This document shows, piece after piece, positions 7,736 to 15,103 of a DNA stretch of 64,000 bases. The stretch's first letter is position 1; each line of letters opens with the position of its first letter. This DNA comes from Lentzea albidocapillata (GTDB lineage Bacteria > Actinomycetota > Actinomycetes > Mycobacteriales > Pseudonocardiaceae). The stretch covers positions 168,746 to 232,745 of the forward strand of contig NZ_JOEA01000010.1 in assembly GCF_000719115.1 (NCBI RefSeq), written 5' to 3'. Made by a program: the position numbers and the translations under genes. Under the pieces are notes generated by a model. That model saw only the letters and a program-made list of their open reading frames with translations. It did not search any database and was not told where the DNA came from.

Positions 7736-9679
7736 TCATTCCGCAGCGATTTCCAGGAACGGTTGGAGGGACTCGGGATTGCGGAGCGCGCCCCGGCTGA
7801 CGGCTCGGTCCGGGTCCATGCCGGCGAGGATCTTCTTGACCGGGACCTCGCACTTCTTGCCGTTGAGAGTCCTGGGGATCTCGGCCACGGCCACGAAGCG
7901 GTTCGGGACGTGACGGGGGGACAACGACGCGCGCAATTCACGGCGTAGCAACGGTTCCACGTCGGGCAGCGTTACTCCGTCCAGCACGACGAAGCAGAGG
8001 AGTTCGCCCTCGGTCACGCCCGAGGTGTCGATCACCAGGGAGTCGACGACGCCCTCGATGGACTCGACCACGCGGTAGAACTCCGAGGTGCCCATGCGGA
8101 CGCCGCCGCGGTTCAGGGTCGAGTCGGAGCGGCCGTAGATCACCGCCGAGCCTCGCGGGGTGATGCGGATCCAGTCGCCGTGGCGCCAGATTCCGGGATA
8201 TGTGTCGAAGTACGCGTCGCGGAGGCGTGAGCCGTCCTCATCGCCCCAGAAGTAGACCGGCATGGACGGCATCGGCTTGGTGATGACGAGTTCGCCGACC
8301 TCGTTGTCCAGCGCGGTACCGGACTCGCTGTACGCGTAGACCGCGGCGCCGAGGGCTCGGCAGGAGAGTTCGCCCAGCCAGACGGGGCGGTCCGGGGAGG
8401 CTGCCACGAAGGCGGTGCAGAGGTCGGTTCCGCCGGAGACCGAGGCGATCTGGACGTCCTTGCCGACGGCGGAGGCGATCCAGCGGAAGCCTTCAGGGGT
8501 CAGGGGTGCGCCGGTCGAGCCGACGACGCGCAGGCCCGTCAGGTCGTAGCGGGAGGACGGGTCGATGCCCTCCTTCAGGCACGACTGGACGTACGGGGCC
8601 GAGGTGCCGAAGTAGGTCACGCGGTGCTGTTCGGCCAAGTGCCACAACACATTCAGCGACGGGAACGCCGGGCTGCCGTCGTACAGGACGATGGTGGTGC
8701 CGACCATGAGGGCGCCCACCAGGTAGTTCCACATCATCCAGCCGGTGGTGGTGAACCAGAAGAAGCGGTCGCCGGGGCCGAGGTCGCTGTGCAGGCCCAG
8801 CATCTTGAGGTGTTCCAGGACGATGCCGCCGTGGCCCTGGACGATGCCCTTGGGCAGGCCCGTGGTGCCGGACGAGTAGAGCACCCACAGCGGGTGGTCG
8901 AACGGCACCGGGGTGAACTCCAGCGGGGCGCCCTGGTGAGCGGCCACCAGCTCCGTGAACGACAGCGTGTCCGGCAGGGTCGAGCCGTTGTCCAGGTAGT
9001 CGATCAGGACCGTGGCGCGCAGCGACGGGATCTGCGCGCGGATCTCCTCCACGACCGGGCGGCAGTCGAACGACCGTCCGTTGTAGACGTAGCCGGAGAC
9101 CGCCACGAACACCACGGGCTCGATCTGGGTGAAGCGGTCGGCCACGGCGCGGGCGCCGAAGTCCGGGGAGCAGGACGACCACGTGGCGCCGAGCGAGGCG
9201 GCCGCCAGGAAGGCGATGAGGGCCTCGGGGGCGTTGGGGACCAGCGCGACCACCCGGTCGCCCTTGGAGACGCCCAGGGAGGCCAATGCGGCCCGGAAAG
9301 CGGCCACGCGCGAGCGCAGCGTGCCGAACGTCAAAGAAGATGTGACGCCGTCTTCGCGATGGAAGATCACGGCGAGGTCGTCGTCGCCTCCGCGGCGCAG
9401 CGCATGCTCGGCGTAGTTCAGGGTGGAACCGGGGAACCATTCGGCGCCGGGCATCTCCGTGGAACCCAGCACGCGTGACGGTTCGGTGTGGAACCTGACG
9501 TCGAAGTACGAAGCTATGGCGCCCCAGAACCCCTCGAGGTCTGAGACGGACCACTCCCACAGCGACTCGTAGTCGGGGAGGTCGCGGCCCTGCTCGGAGA
9601 GCCAGGTCCGAAAAGCGGTCATCCCGTTGTCCCTCGTGGGGTCCGGGCGCCACAGCAGTTCGACGTCGGTGTCGGTCAT
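7736..9679 (-). CDS. Acetoacetyl-CoA synthetase (acetoacetate-CoA ligase)
   Basis: A 647-residue ANL-family adenylating enzyme that activates acetoacetate with ATP and CoA, feeding ketone-body or PHB-derived carbon into acyl-CoA metabolism. The AMP-binding P-loop motif YSSGTTGLPKGIVQG is near residue 270. Also visible are the GGTDLC motif, the hinge region NRGGVRMGTSEFYRVV, and the C-terminal catalytic Lys in LNGKKCEVPVKKIL. The N-terminal LWRPDP and the total length fit acetoacetyl-CoA synthetases rather than acetyl-CoA synthetases. It starts ATG at 9679, has its own terminator downstream, and appears monocistronic. Cytoplasmic. Confidence 0.93.
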   Translation of the reverse strand: MTDTDVELLWRPDPTRDNGMTAFRTWLSEQGRDLPDYESLWEWSVSDLEGFWGAIASYFDVRFHTEPSRVLGSTEMPGAEWFPGSTLNYAEHALRRGGDDDLAVIFHREDGVTSSLTFGTLRSRVAAFRAALASLGVSKGDRVVALVPNAPEALIAFLAAASLGATWSSCSPDFGARAVADRFTQIEPVVFVAVSGYVYNGRSFDCRPVVEEIRAQIPSLRATVLIDYLDNGSTLPDTLSFTELVAAHQGAPLEFTPVPFDHPLWVLYSSGTTGLPKGIVQGHGGIVLEHLKMLGLHSDLGPGDRFFWFTTTGWMMWNYLVGALMVGTTIVLYDGSPAFPSLNVLWHLAEQHRVTYFGTSAPYVQSCLKEGIDPSSRYDLTGLRVVGSTGAPLTPEGFRWIASAVGKDVQIASVSGGTDLCTAFVAASPDRPVWLGELSCRALGAAVYAYSESGTALDNEVGELVITKPMPSMPVYFWGDEDGSRLRDAYFDTYPGIWRHGDWIRITPRGSAVIYGRSDSTLNRGGVRMGTSEFYRVVESIEGVVDSLVIDTSGVTEGELLCFVVLDGVTLPDVEPLLRRELRASLSPRHVPNRFVAVAEIPRTLNGKKCEVPVKKILAGMDPDRAVSRGALRNPESLQPFLEIAAE

Positions 9680-9754
9680 GCCCCATGTCTAACCGAGGCA
9701 CAACCGCACGTCCATGTGTGATTGGCGGACTTGCGGTAGCCCACCGGTGTGGAA

Positions 9755-10510
9755 CTATCCCGCCGCGATCAACTCGTCGACGGCGCTGGTCAGGCGTGAG
9801 GCGTCGGCCGGGGCCAGCACCAGCCAGCCGTCCTGCCTGCGCAGGAGGTAGCGGCCCTCTCGGGTGTCGAGCCACTGCACCGATCGGCCGGTCGGGCGCG
9901 GCACGCCGTCGCGGTTGCGGGCGGTCAGGCCCAGTTCGCCGCCGCCGATGCGGGACGTGACGATCCGCATCAGGTTGTGCGCCTCGGGCTCGCGGATGCC
10001 CGCGTCGCGCAGGATCTCCAGGAACGCCTGCTTGCCGTCCTGCTCGCCCGCCTGGCCCGCGCGGACGTAGTCGTCCCAGCGCACGTTCACGGCACGGCCG
10101 GTGCCCGGTGCGAGACCTGGCAACGATGACACCGTTGCCGAGGCCAGCGACGTCGGGTGGAACGGGTACAGGTGCACCTCGCCGTTCACGCGGGCGGCGA
10201 AGACACCGCCCCAGCCGGCGCACGCGATGCCGCGGGCCAGTTCGGTGCCCTTGAAGTACGCGATCTCCAACGCCCGGTCGAACTCACCGAGGCCGCTGAT
10301 CAACGCCCTCAGGTCAGGATCCGGGCGCTGCACCGTGCCCAGCCGGCGAGCCTGCAACGTCCGTGAACTCTCGTCGACGAGACGCTGCCGCGCCGCCCGG
10401 GTGGCCCCGACGTGGGGCGTGCCGAGCGGCACGACGCGGTCCTCGCCGTGCACGGCCTGCCACAGCAGGAAGAACTCCTGCGAGCTCACCGTGTACTGGC
10501 GGTCGGTCAC
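9755..10510 (-). CDS. EspG-family ESX secretion-associated protein
   Basis: A 251-residue protein. The start (FFLLWQAVHGEDRVVPLG), the central FDRALEIAYFKGTELARGIACAGW and the C-terminal GRYLLRRQDGWLVLAPAD resemble EspG proteins. In ESX (type VII) systems these are cytosolic chaperones that bind the tip of PE/PPE heterodimers and deliver them to the secretion machine. It is the last gene of a three-gene operon: its GTG start overlaps the stop of the PPE-like gene by 4 bp (GTGA). That pairing strongly supports chaperone-client function. No EccA-E machinery genes are in the window. Confidence 0.8.
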   Translation of the reverse strand: MTDRQYTVSSQEFFLLWQAVHGEDRVVPLGTPHVGATRAARQRLVDESSRTLQARRLGTVQRPDPDLRALISGLGEFDRALEIAYFKGTELARGIACAGWGGVFAARVNGEVHLYPFHPTSLASATVSSLPGLAPGTGRAVNVRWDDYVRAGQAGEQDGKQAFLEILRDAGIREPEAHNLMRIVTSRIGGGELGLTARNRDGVPRPTGRSVQWLDTREGRYLLRRQDGWLVLAPADASRLTSAVDELIAAG

Positions 10511-11769
10511 TGACCGATCACCGGCGGGGCCGCCTTGCGGTCCAGACCGAAGACGTTGTCGTCCTCTTCCAGGTAGCTCGCCGTCTTGTGTTCCTTCGAG
10601 TCGTTCTGGCCGCCGCCGGCCACGGGGGCACCGGCCATCGGCGCGCCGCCCATCGCGAGCGGGTTCTGGAACGCCTTGGTCGTGTTGCCGGGTGCGGCCG
10701 AGGCCGCAGCTGCGGCACCACCGGCGCCACCACCGCGCGAGCCCTCGCTCACACCGGCCGAGCCACCGGCGGACGCGGCACCGCCGGCGCCGCTGGCGGC
10801 AGCGCCCTGGTTGCCGCTGCCGGAGCCGAACGGACGGGCCATGCCGCCGCCGAAGCCGCCGAACCCTCCGGCGCCACCACGGCCACCGGCACCTCCGCCA
10901 TAGCGCGAGGACGTGTTCGTGGTGCCGCGGTTCTGGTTCTGCGTGCCGGTCGCGACGGGAGCACCCGCGCCACCGCCCGCGCCGTCCGAGGGCGTCGCCG
11001 GCGTGCGGCCGGTGAGGTCGCCGCCGACCGGGGTCGGATTGATCGGGTTGACGGGAGGCGTGAACTGCGCGGGCACGGTCTGGTCGACCGCGGCCGAGTT
11101 GCGCTGGAACGCCGCCATCACGTCCGCCGCGCGGCGGTGCGAGGCGTCGTTGGCCGCGAGGGCGTCGACGGGGCTGCTGCCGATGGTCTCGAAGCCGGCG
11201 AACTCGGTCTGCGGCTGCGCGATCAGACGCGGTTCCCGCAGGCTCGCGGACCCGAAACCGTCGACCTGGTCGACCGTCCGCAACCTGTCCTGCAGCACCG
11301 GCCTCGGCAGCGTCGTCTCCGCGGGCACCGGCGGTTCCGGCGCCTTGGGAGGCGGCGGCATCGCGGCACGCGCGGCTTCGACGTTGCTGGTCTCGGTCGT
11401 GATCGCGGCCGAGACCTTGGTCGCGTAGTTCGCGGTGTCGTCGACCCAGTTGGTGACCTCGGTCAGACCGTCACGGGCGAGCCGGGCCGACTCGCTGTCC
11501 CAGCCGACCGACGAGTCCTCGACGGCCTTGAGCAGGCCCGTGCGCACGCCGGCGATGTCCTCGCCGATCTTCTGCCAGTTCGTGGCTGCGGCCTGGGCAC
11601 CGTCGAGGTTCACGCCCGTGTGGACCATTTTGTAGAGCTGCTCGTGGGTGTACGTCATCCAGTCGACCGGCTCGTGCAGGTCGCTGCGGTCGTACTTGCC
11701 GTCGCCGTGGTGCGACGACTTGCCGTCCCGGTCTCCGTTGCCCTTGTTGTCGTGCGATCCGTGGCTCAC
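10507..11769 (-). CDS. PPE/WXG100-like ESX substrate with Gly/Ala-rich tail
   Basis: A 420-residue protein. Residues 30-140 form helices with WMTYTHEQLYKMVHTGV, WQKIGEDI and a WDSESARLARDGL segment, matching the helical hairpin and WxG-like turn of PPE-type type VII substrates. A Pro-rich linker follows, and from about residue 250 to 390 the chain is low-complexity Gly, Ala and Ser. The N-terminal 25 residues are rich in His, Gly, Asp and Lys, which is unusual. It has a GTG start overlapping the upstream gene by 4 bp (GTGA). It is probably secreted or surface-exposed through ESX with help from the EspG-like neighbour. Confidence 0.75.
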   Translation of the reverse strand: MSHGSHDNKGNGDRDGKSSHHGDGKYDRSDLHEPVDWMTYTHEQLYKMVHTGVNLDGAQAAATNWQKIGEDIAGVRTGLLKAVEDSSVGWDSESARLARDGLTEVTNWVDDTANYATKVSAAITTETSNVEAARAAMPPPPKAPEPPVPAETTLPRPVLQDRLRTVDQVDGFGSASLREPRLIAQPQTEFAGFETIGSSPVDALAANDASHRRAADVMAAFQRNSAAVDQTVPAQFTPPVNPINPTPVGGDLTGRTPATPSDGAGGGAGAPVATGTQNQNRGTTNTSSRYGGGAGGRGGAGGFGGFGGGMARPFGSGSGNQGAAASGAGGAASAGGSAGVSEGSRGGGAGGAAAAASAAPGNTTKAFQNPLAMGGAPMAGAPVAGGGQNDSKEHKTASYLEEDDNVFGLDRKAAPPVIGQ

Positions 11770-12320
11770 CAGGACCCCCCGGCGTTCTTCATCGACTTCT
11801 CGGCCTCTTCGTCGGCGTCGCGAATGGTGTCGCGGTTGCGGCGCAGGGCGTTGCTGATGTCGTCGAGGACCTTGAAGAGGTCCAGCAACGCCTTGGCGGC
11901 ACCCGAGTCCTCACCGACGGCCAGGTCGGAGAACCGCGCGCTGATCGCCTTGGCGACCGGGTTCTCCCCCAGCTGCAGCGGTGTGGCCAGCTGGTCGGTG
12001 GCGCGCTTCCACAGGTCCATCACCTGGTCCCGGGCCGCATCGACGGCCTTGATCAACGCGTCCGCCGCGTCGACGTCGAGCGTCAGCTTCCCGTTGTCCG
12101 CCGCCTGGTCGAGCTTGGCCGCGGCATGGCTCGCCTCCGCCTTGTCCGCGAGCATCTGCTGCTGGAGAACAGGCTTCACCGCCGCCAGCTGCTCAGCCGT
12201 GATCGGCACGGTGGTCGACGTCGTGACCTCCGGTGTCACCGCCGGCGGTTGCGCCGGCGGCACGGTGTCCGTCGTCGCCGCGCCAGTCGTCCCGGTACCT
12301 GTCCCAGTGCCTTCAGCCAT
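11766..12320 (-). CDS. Helical ESX-operon hypothetical protein (PE-like position)
   Basis: A 184-residue protein with a Thr/Gly/Pro-rich N-terminal 40 residues, then a helical region of about 140 residues with regular heptads (LAAVKPVLQQQMLADKAEA and LFKVLDDISNALRRNRDTI). There is no signal peptide. It is first in the operon with the PPE-like and EspG-like genes and overlaps the next gene by 4 bp. In ESX loci this slot usually holds the PE or WXG100 partner of the PPE protein; that role is inferred from position and helicity only, because no PE or WxG motif is evident. It ends in NAGGSW. Confidence 0.6.
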   Translation of the reverse strand: MAEGTGTGTGTTGAATTDTVPPAQPPAVTPEVTTSTTVPITAEQLAAVKPVLQQQMLADKAEASHAAAKLDQAADNGKLTLDVDAADALIKAVDAARDQVMDLWKRATDQLATPLQLGENPVAKAISARFSDLAVGEDSGAAKALLDLFKVLDDISNALRRNRDTIRDADEEAEKSMKNAGGSW

Positions 12321-12455
12321 CCCTAGTAACCCCCTGCACTGCTAACTCGTCACCGCAGCACTGGGTGTTACGCGCAGCTACACCCAGTCAGCCGTCCGAA
12401 GCACTCCTTAGATGTACCTGGAGGACGGTTCGGTTCCAATCCGCCGGAAAGACCC

Positions 12456-13097
12456 TTACCTCATGTGAGCGTCGAACCAGTTCAACGCACGAACCCACGC
12501 TTCGTCACTCGAAACAGTGAAACGAACCAGATCGGACGCGGTTTCGGAGCTGATCACAGCATCACGAAGCTTGCTCACTTCTTCCGACTCCTCGTCGCTG
12601 AAGATGCCGAGCCATGGGCACGTGAGGTCGCCCGCCACGTCCACCAGCGCCGGAAGGCCGTCCGAGAGCGGCTCGAGGATGCCGGGCGCCTGCACGGTGA
12701 CGGCGGCGCCGATCGTGCGGCTGGCGGCGACCACCATGGCGACGGTGCCGCCGATGTCGAACCCGACGACGCCCATCCGGTCGGCGTCCACGCCCTGCTG
12801 GCCCAGCCAGACGAACGCGACGTCGGTGTCCGCGAGCAGCCGGTCGCCGTTGAGCTTGCTGACCTGGTCCTTGATGTCGTCACCGTGCACCCGGTCCGCG
12901 TCGTAGAGGTGCGGCGCTATCGCGAGCCAGCCCTCGTCGGCGAGGCTGCTGACGAGGGTGCGCACACCCGCGGTGATACCGCGGGCCTCGTGCAGCACCA
13001 CGAGCCCGCCCCGCACGGCGGAGTCGGGTTCGGCGATCGTCACCCGCAGCTCACGGCCGTCGGTGAGGGAAAGCGTCTCGGTGCGGGTAGTGGTCAT
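12456..13097 (-). CDS. Dienelactone-hydrolase-family alpha/beta hydrolase with Asp in place of the nucleophile
   Basis: A 213-residue alpha/beta-hydrolase. The fold is shown by GLVVLHEARG (oxyanion region, residues 31-40), LADEGWLAIAPHLYD (about 52-66) and the nucleophile elbow VVGFDIGGTVA. In dienelactone hydrolases the elbow is G-[FY]-C-x-G-G; here residue 114 is Asp. The usual late His motif is also not obvious; the only C-terminal His is in DAHMR at the very end. So the classical Cys-Asp-His triad is not intact. It might act with an Asp nucleophile, as in dehalogenases, or be non-catalytic. The ATG at 13097 is chosen because it follows a GGTGGGAATC ribosome-binding region; the open frame extends further upstream. 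It is divergent from the aminotransferase gene. Confidence 0.75.
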   Translation of the reverse strand: MTTTRTETLSLTDGRELRVTIAEPDSAVRGGLVVLHEARGITAGVRTLVSSLADEGWLAIAPHLYDADRVHGDDIKDQVSKLNGDRLLADTDVAFVWLGQQGVDADRMGVVGFDIGGTVAMVVAASRTIGAAVTVQAPGILEPLSDGLPALVDVAGDLTCPWLGIFSDEESEEVSKLRDAVISSETASDLVRFTVSSDEAWVRALNWFDAHMR

Positions 13098-13173
13098 GAT
13101 TCCCACCCTTCCACGAGGGGGTGAACTCCAGTCAACGTGACCAATCGGACGGAGCAATGCGAGGATCGGGTCC

Positions 13174-14241
13174 ATGACCGTGCGAACCCGTGCTGACCTG
13201 GCGTCCCTGCCGTCCTACGTGCCTGGCAGGACCATCCCCGGCGCCATCAAGCTCGCGAGCAACGAGGTGTCGGCCGGACCGCTTCCCAGCGTCGTCAAAG
13301 CGATCGCCGAAGCGGCCACCAGCATCAACAGGTACCCCGATTCGGGCGCCGTTGAACTCACCGGGCGGCTGGCCGACAAACTCGGCGTGCCCGCCGACCA
13401 CCTGGCGCTCGGCTGCGGCTCGGTGACCCTGTGCCAGCAGCTCGTCCAGGCCACCTGCACCGAGAACGACGAGGTCCTGTTCGCGTGGAGGTCGTTCGAG
13501 GCCTACCCGATCGTCACGCACGTGGCGGGCGCGCGGCAGATCCGTGTGCCGCTGAACTCGGAGCACACGCACGACCTCGACGCGATGCTCGCGGCGATCA
13601 CGCCGAACACGCGGATGGTCTTCGTCTGCAACCCGAACAACCCGACCGGCACCGCGCTGCGCACCGACGAGATCGAGGCGTTCATCGCTCGCGTGCCGCG
13701 CGACGTGCTCGTGGTGCTCGACGAGGCGTACAAGGAGTTCGTCGACGACGCCCACATCCCGGACGGCGTCGAGCTCGCGAAGCAGCAGTGGGCCGCGGGC
13801 CACAACAACGTCGCCGTGCTGCGGACGTTCTCGAAGGCGTACGGCCTCGCGGGCCTGCGGATCGGCTACGCGGTCGCGCCGCCGGTCGTCGCCGACGTGC
13901 TGCGCAAGGTGTACGTGCCGTTCTCGGTGAACGCGCTGGCGCAGGTGGCCGCGATGGCCTCGCTGGACGCCGAGGACGAGCTGATGGTCCGCTGCCGCGC
14001 GATCGTGGCGGAACGGGGTCGCGTGCGCGCCGAACTGCTGGCCATGGGCTTCGATGTGCCGGAGACCCAGGCGAACTTCGTGTGGCTGCCGCTGGGCGAG
14101 CGCACGGGCGCGTTCAACGAGCACTGCTTGGCGCACAAGGTCGTCGTGCGCGCGTTCGTCGGCGAGGGTGCCCGGGTGACCATCGGCGAGCCGCACGAGA
14201 ACGACGCGTTCCTGGCCGCGGCTCGCACGTTCACTTCATGA
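13174..14241 (+). CDS. pat: Aromatic amino acid / histidinol-phosphate aminotransferase (Pat/HisC2 type)
   Basis: A 355-residue class I/II PLP aminotransferase. Motifs: LASNEVSAGPLPSV near the N-terminus, NRYPD, GCGSVTLCQQL (phosphate binding), CNPNNPTGT (substrate carboxylate), DEAYKEFVDD, the PLP lysine in TFSKAYGLAGLRIGY, and ANFVWLPLG. The pattern YVPG[RK]T[IV]PGAIKLASNE and GCGSV[ST]LCQQLVQ matches actinobacterial Pat (HisC2) more closely than HisC1. It transfers amino groups in phenylalanine/tyrosine metabolism and possibly histidinol phosphate. ATG at 13174 with GAGG at 13161. Its stop overlaps the convergent permease gene by 11 bp. Confidence 0.9.
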   Translation: MTVRTRADLASLPSYVPGRTIPGAIKLASNEVSAGPLPSVVKAIAEAATSINRYPDSGAVELTGRLADKLGVPADHLALGCGSVTLCQQLVQATCTENDEVLFAWRSFEAYPIVTHVAGARQIRVPLNSEHTHDLDAMLAAITPNTRMVFVCNPNNPTGTALRTDEIEAFIARVPRDVLVVLDEAYKEFVDDAHIPDGVELAKQQWAAGHNNVAVLRTFSKAYGLAGLRIGYAVAPPVVADVLRKVYVPFSVNALAQVAAMASLDAEDELMVRCRAIVAERGRVRAELLAMGFDVPETQANFVWLPLGERTGAFNEHCLAHKVVVRAFVGEGARVTIGEPHENDAFLAAARTFTS

Positions 14242-14986
14242 GCAGCTGAACGATCGCCGCGACTCCCACCACCACGATGACGCCGCGCAACACGGCGGGT
14301 GGGAGTTTGCGGCCGATCTTGGCACCGATCTGGCCGCCGACCACGGACCCGACGGCCAGCAGCAGCACGACCAGCCACGCCACGTCGGCGATGAAGATGA
14401 ACAGGACGCCGGCGACGAGGTTCACGAACGCGGTGAGCACGTTCTTCAGCGCGTTCATCCGCTGCAGGTGCTCGCTGACGAGCACGCCCATGATGCCCAT
14501 GACCAGCACGCCCTGCGCGGCACCGAAGTAGCCGCCGTAGATGCCGGCGGCGAAGACGCCGAACCACAGCAGCACGCCGCCATCGTTGTCGTTGCGCCGG
14601 TGCGCGAGCTTGCGGTTGAGCCACGGCTGGATGAGCACGAGGACCAGCGCGATCACGATCAGCACCGGCACGATCGCCGTGAATGCCTTGTCCGGCAACG
14701 TAACCAGCAGAATCGCGCCGAGGATGCCGCCCAGGATGGACGCGGGCAGCAGGCGCTTGATGCGGTCCGACTGCCCCTTCAGCTCCTCGCGGTAACCCCA
14801 AGCGCCGGACAGCGAACCGGGCACGAGACCGAGGCTGTTGGACACGTTCGCCACCACGGGCGGATAGCCGACGGCGAGCAGCACCGGGAACGTCACGAGG
14901 GTGCCGCTGCCCACGACGGTGTTGATCCCGCCTGCGAACACACCCGCGATCACCACCGCGATTGCTTCCCAGACCGTCACGTCCAC
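14231..14986 (-). CDS. TauE/SafE-family membrane permease
   Basis: An approximately 251-residue integral membrane protein with 7-8 hydrophobic segments. It contains the family hallmarks GGINTVVGSGTLVTFPVLLA near the N-terminus and the repeated half-motif FAAGIYGGYFGAAQGVL in the middle. TauE/SafE proteins move sulfur-containing anions such as sulfite, sulfoacetate or taurine-derived products across the membrane. The start is uncertain between several GTG codons (14986 or 14980), since the open frame runs upstream to 15019; GTG 14986 follows a purine-rich GGGG. The substrate is unknown; no sulfur metabolism genes are adjacent. Confidence 0.85.
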   Translation of the reverse strand: MDVTVWEAIAVVIAGVFAGGINTVVGSGTLVTFPVLLAVGYPPVVANVSNSLGLVPGSLSGAWGYREELKGQSDRIKRLLPASILGGILGAILLVTLPDKAFTAIVPVLIVIALVLVLIQPWLNRKLAHRRNDNDGGVLLWFGVFAAGIYGGYFGAAQGVLVMGIMGVLVSEHLQRMNALKNVLTAFVNLVAGVLFIFIADVAWLVVLLLAVGSVVGGQIGAKIGRKLPPAVLRGVIVVVGVAAIVQLLMK

Positions 14987-15052
14987 CCCCAGGTACCCGA
15001 TGGTTCGCGACGCTAACACTCCGTTCGGACCAGCGAAGTGTGGCGCTCATGA

Positions 15053-15091
15053 CAACAGGCCCGGCACTCAAAGTGAGCACCGGGCCTGTTG
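15053..15091 (-). terminator. Terminator of the first LAKTG surface-protein gene
   Basis: A perfect 12-bp stem (CAACAGGCCCGG and complement) with a 15-nt loop, 13 bp past the stop codon of the minus-strand surface-protein gene. Confidence 0.75.
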
Positions 15092-15103
15092 GGATTCGTT
15101 CGG

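Noticed and set aside
10363..12345. A 660-residue plus-strand open frame over the ESX operon
   Set aside because: Antisense to three well-supported overlapping genes; Arg-rich and without domains.
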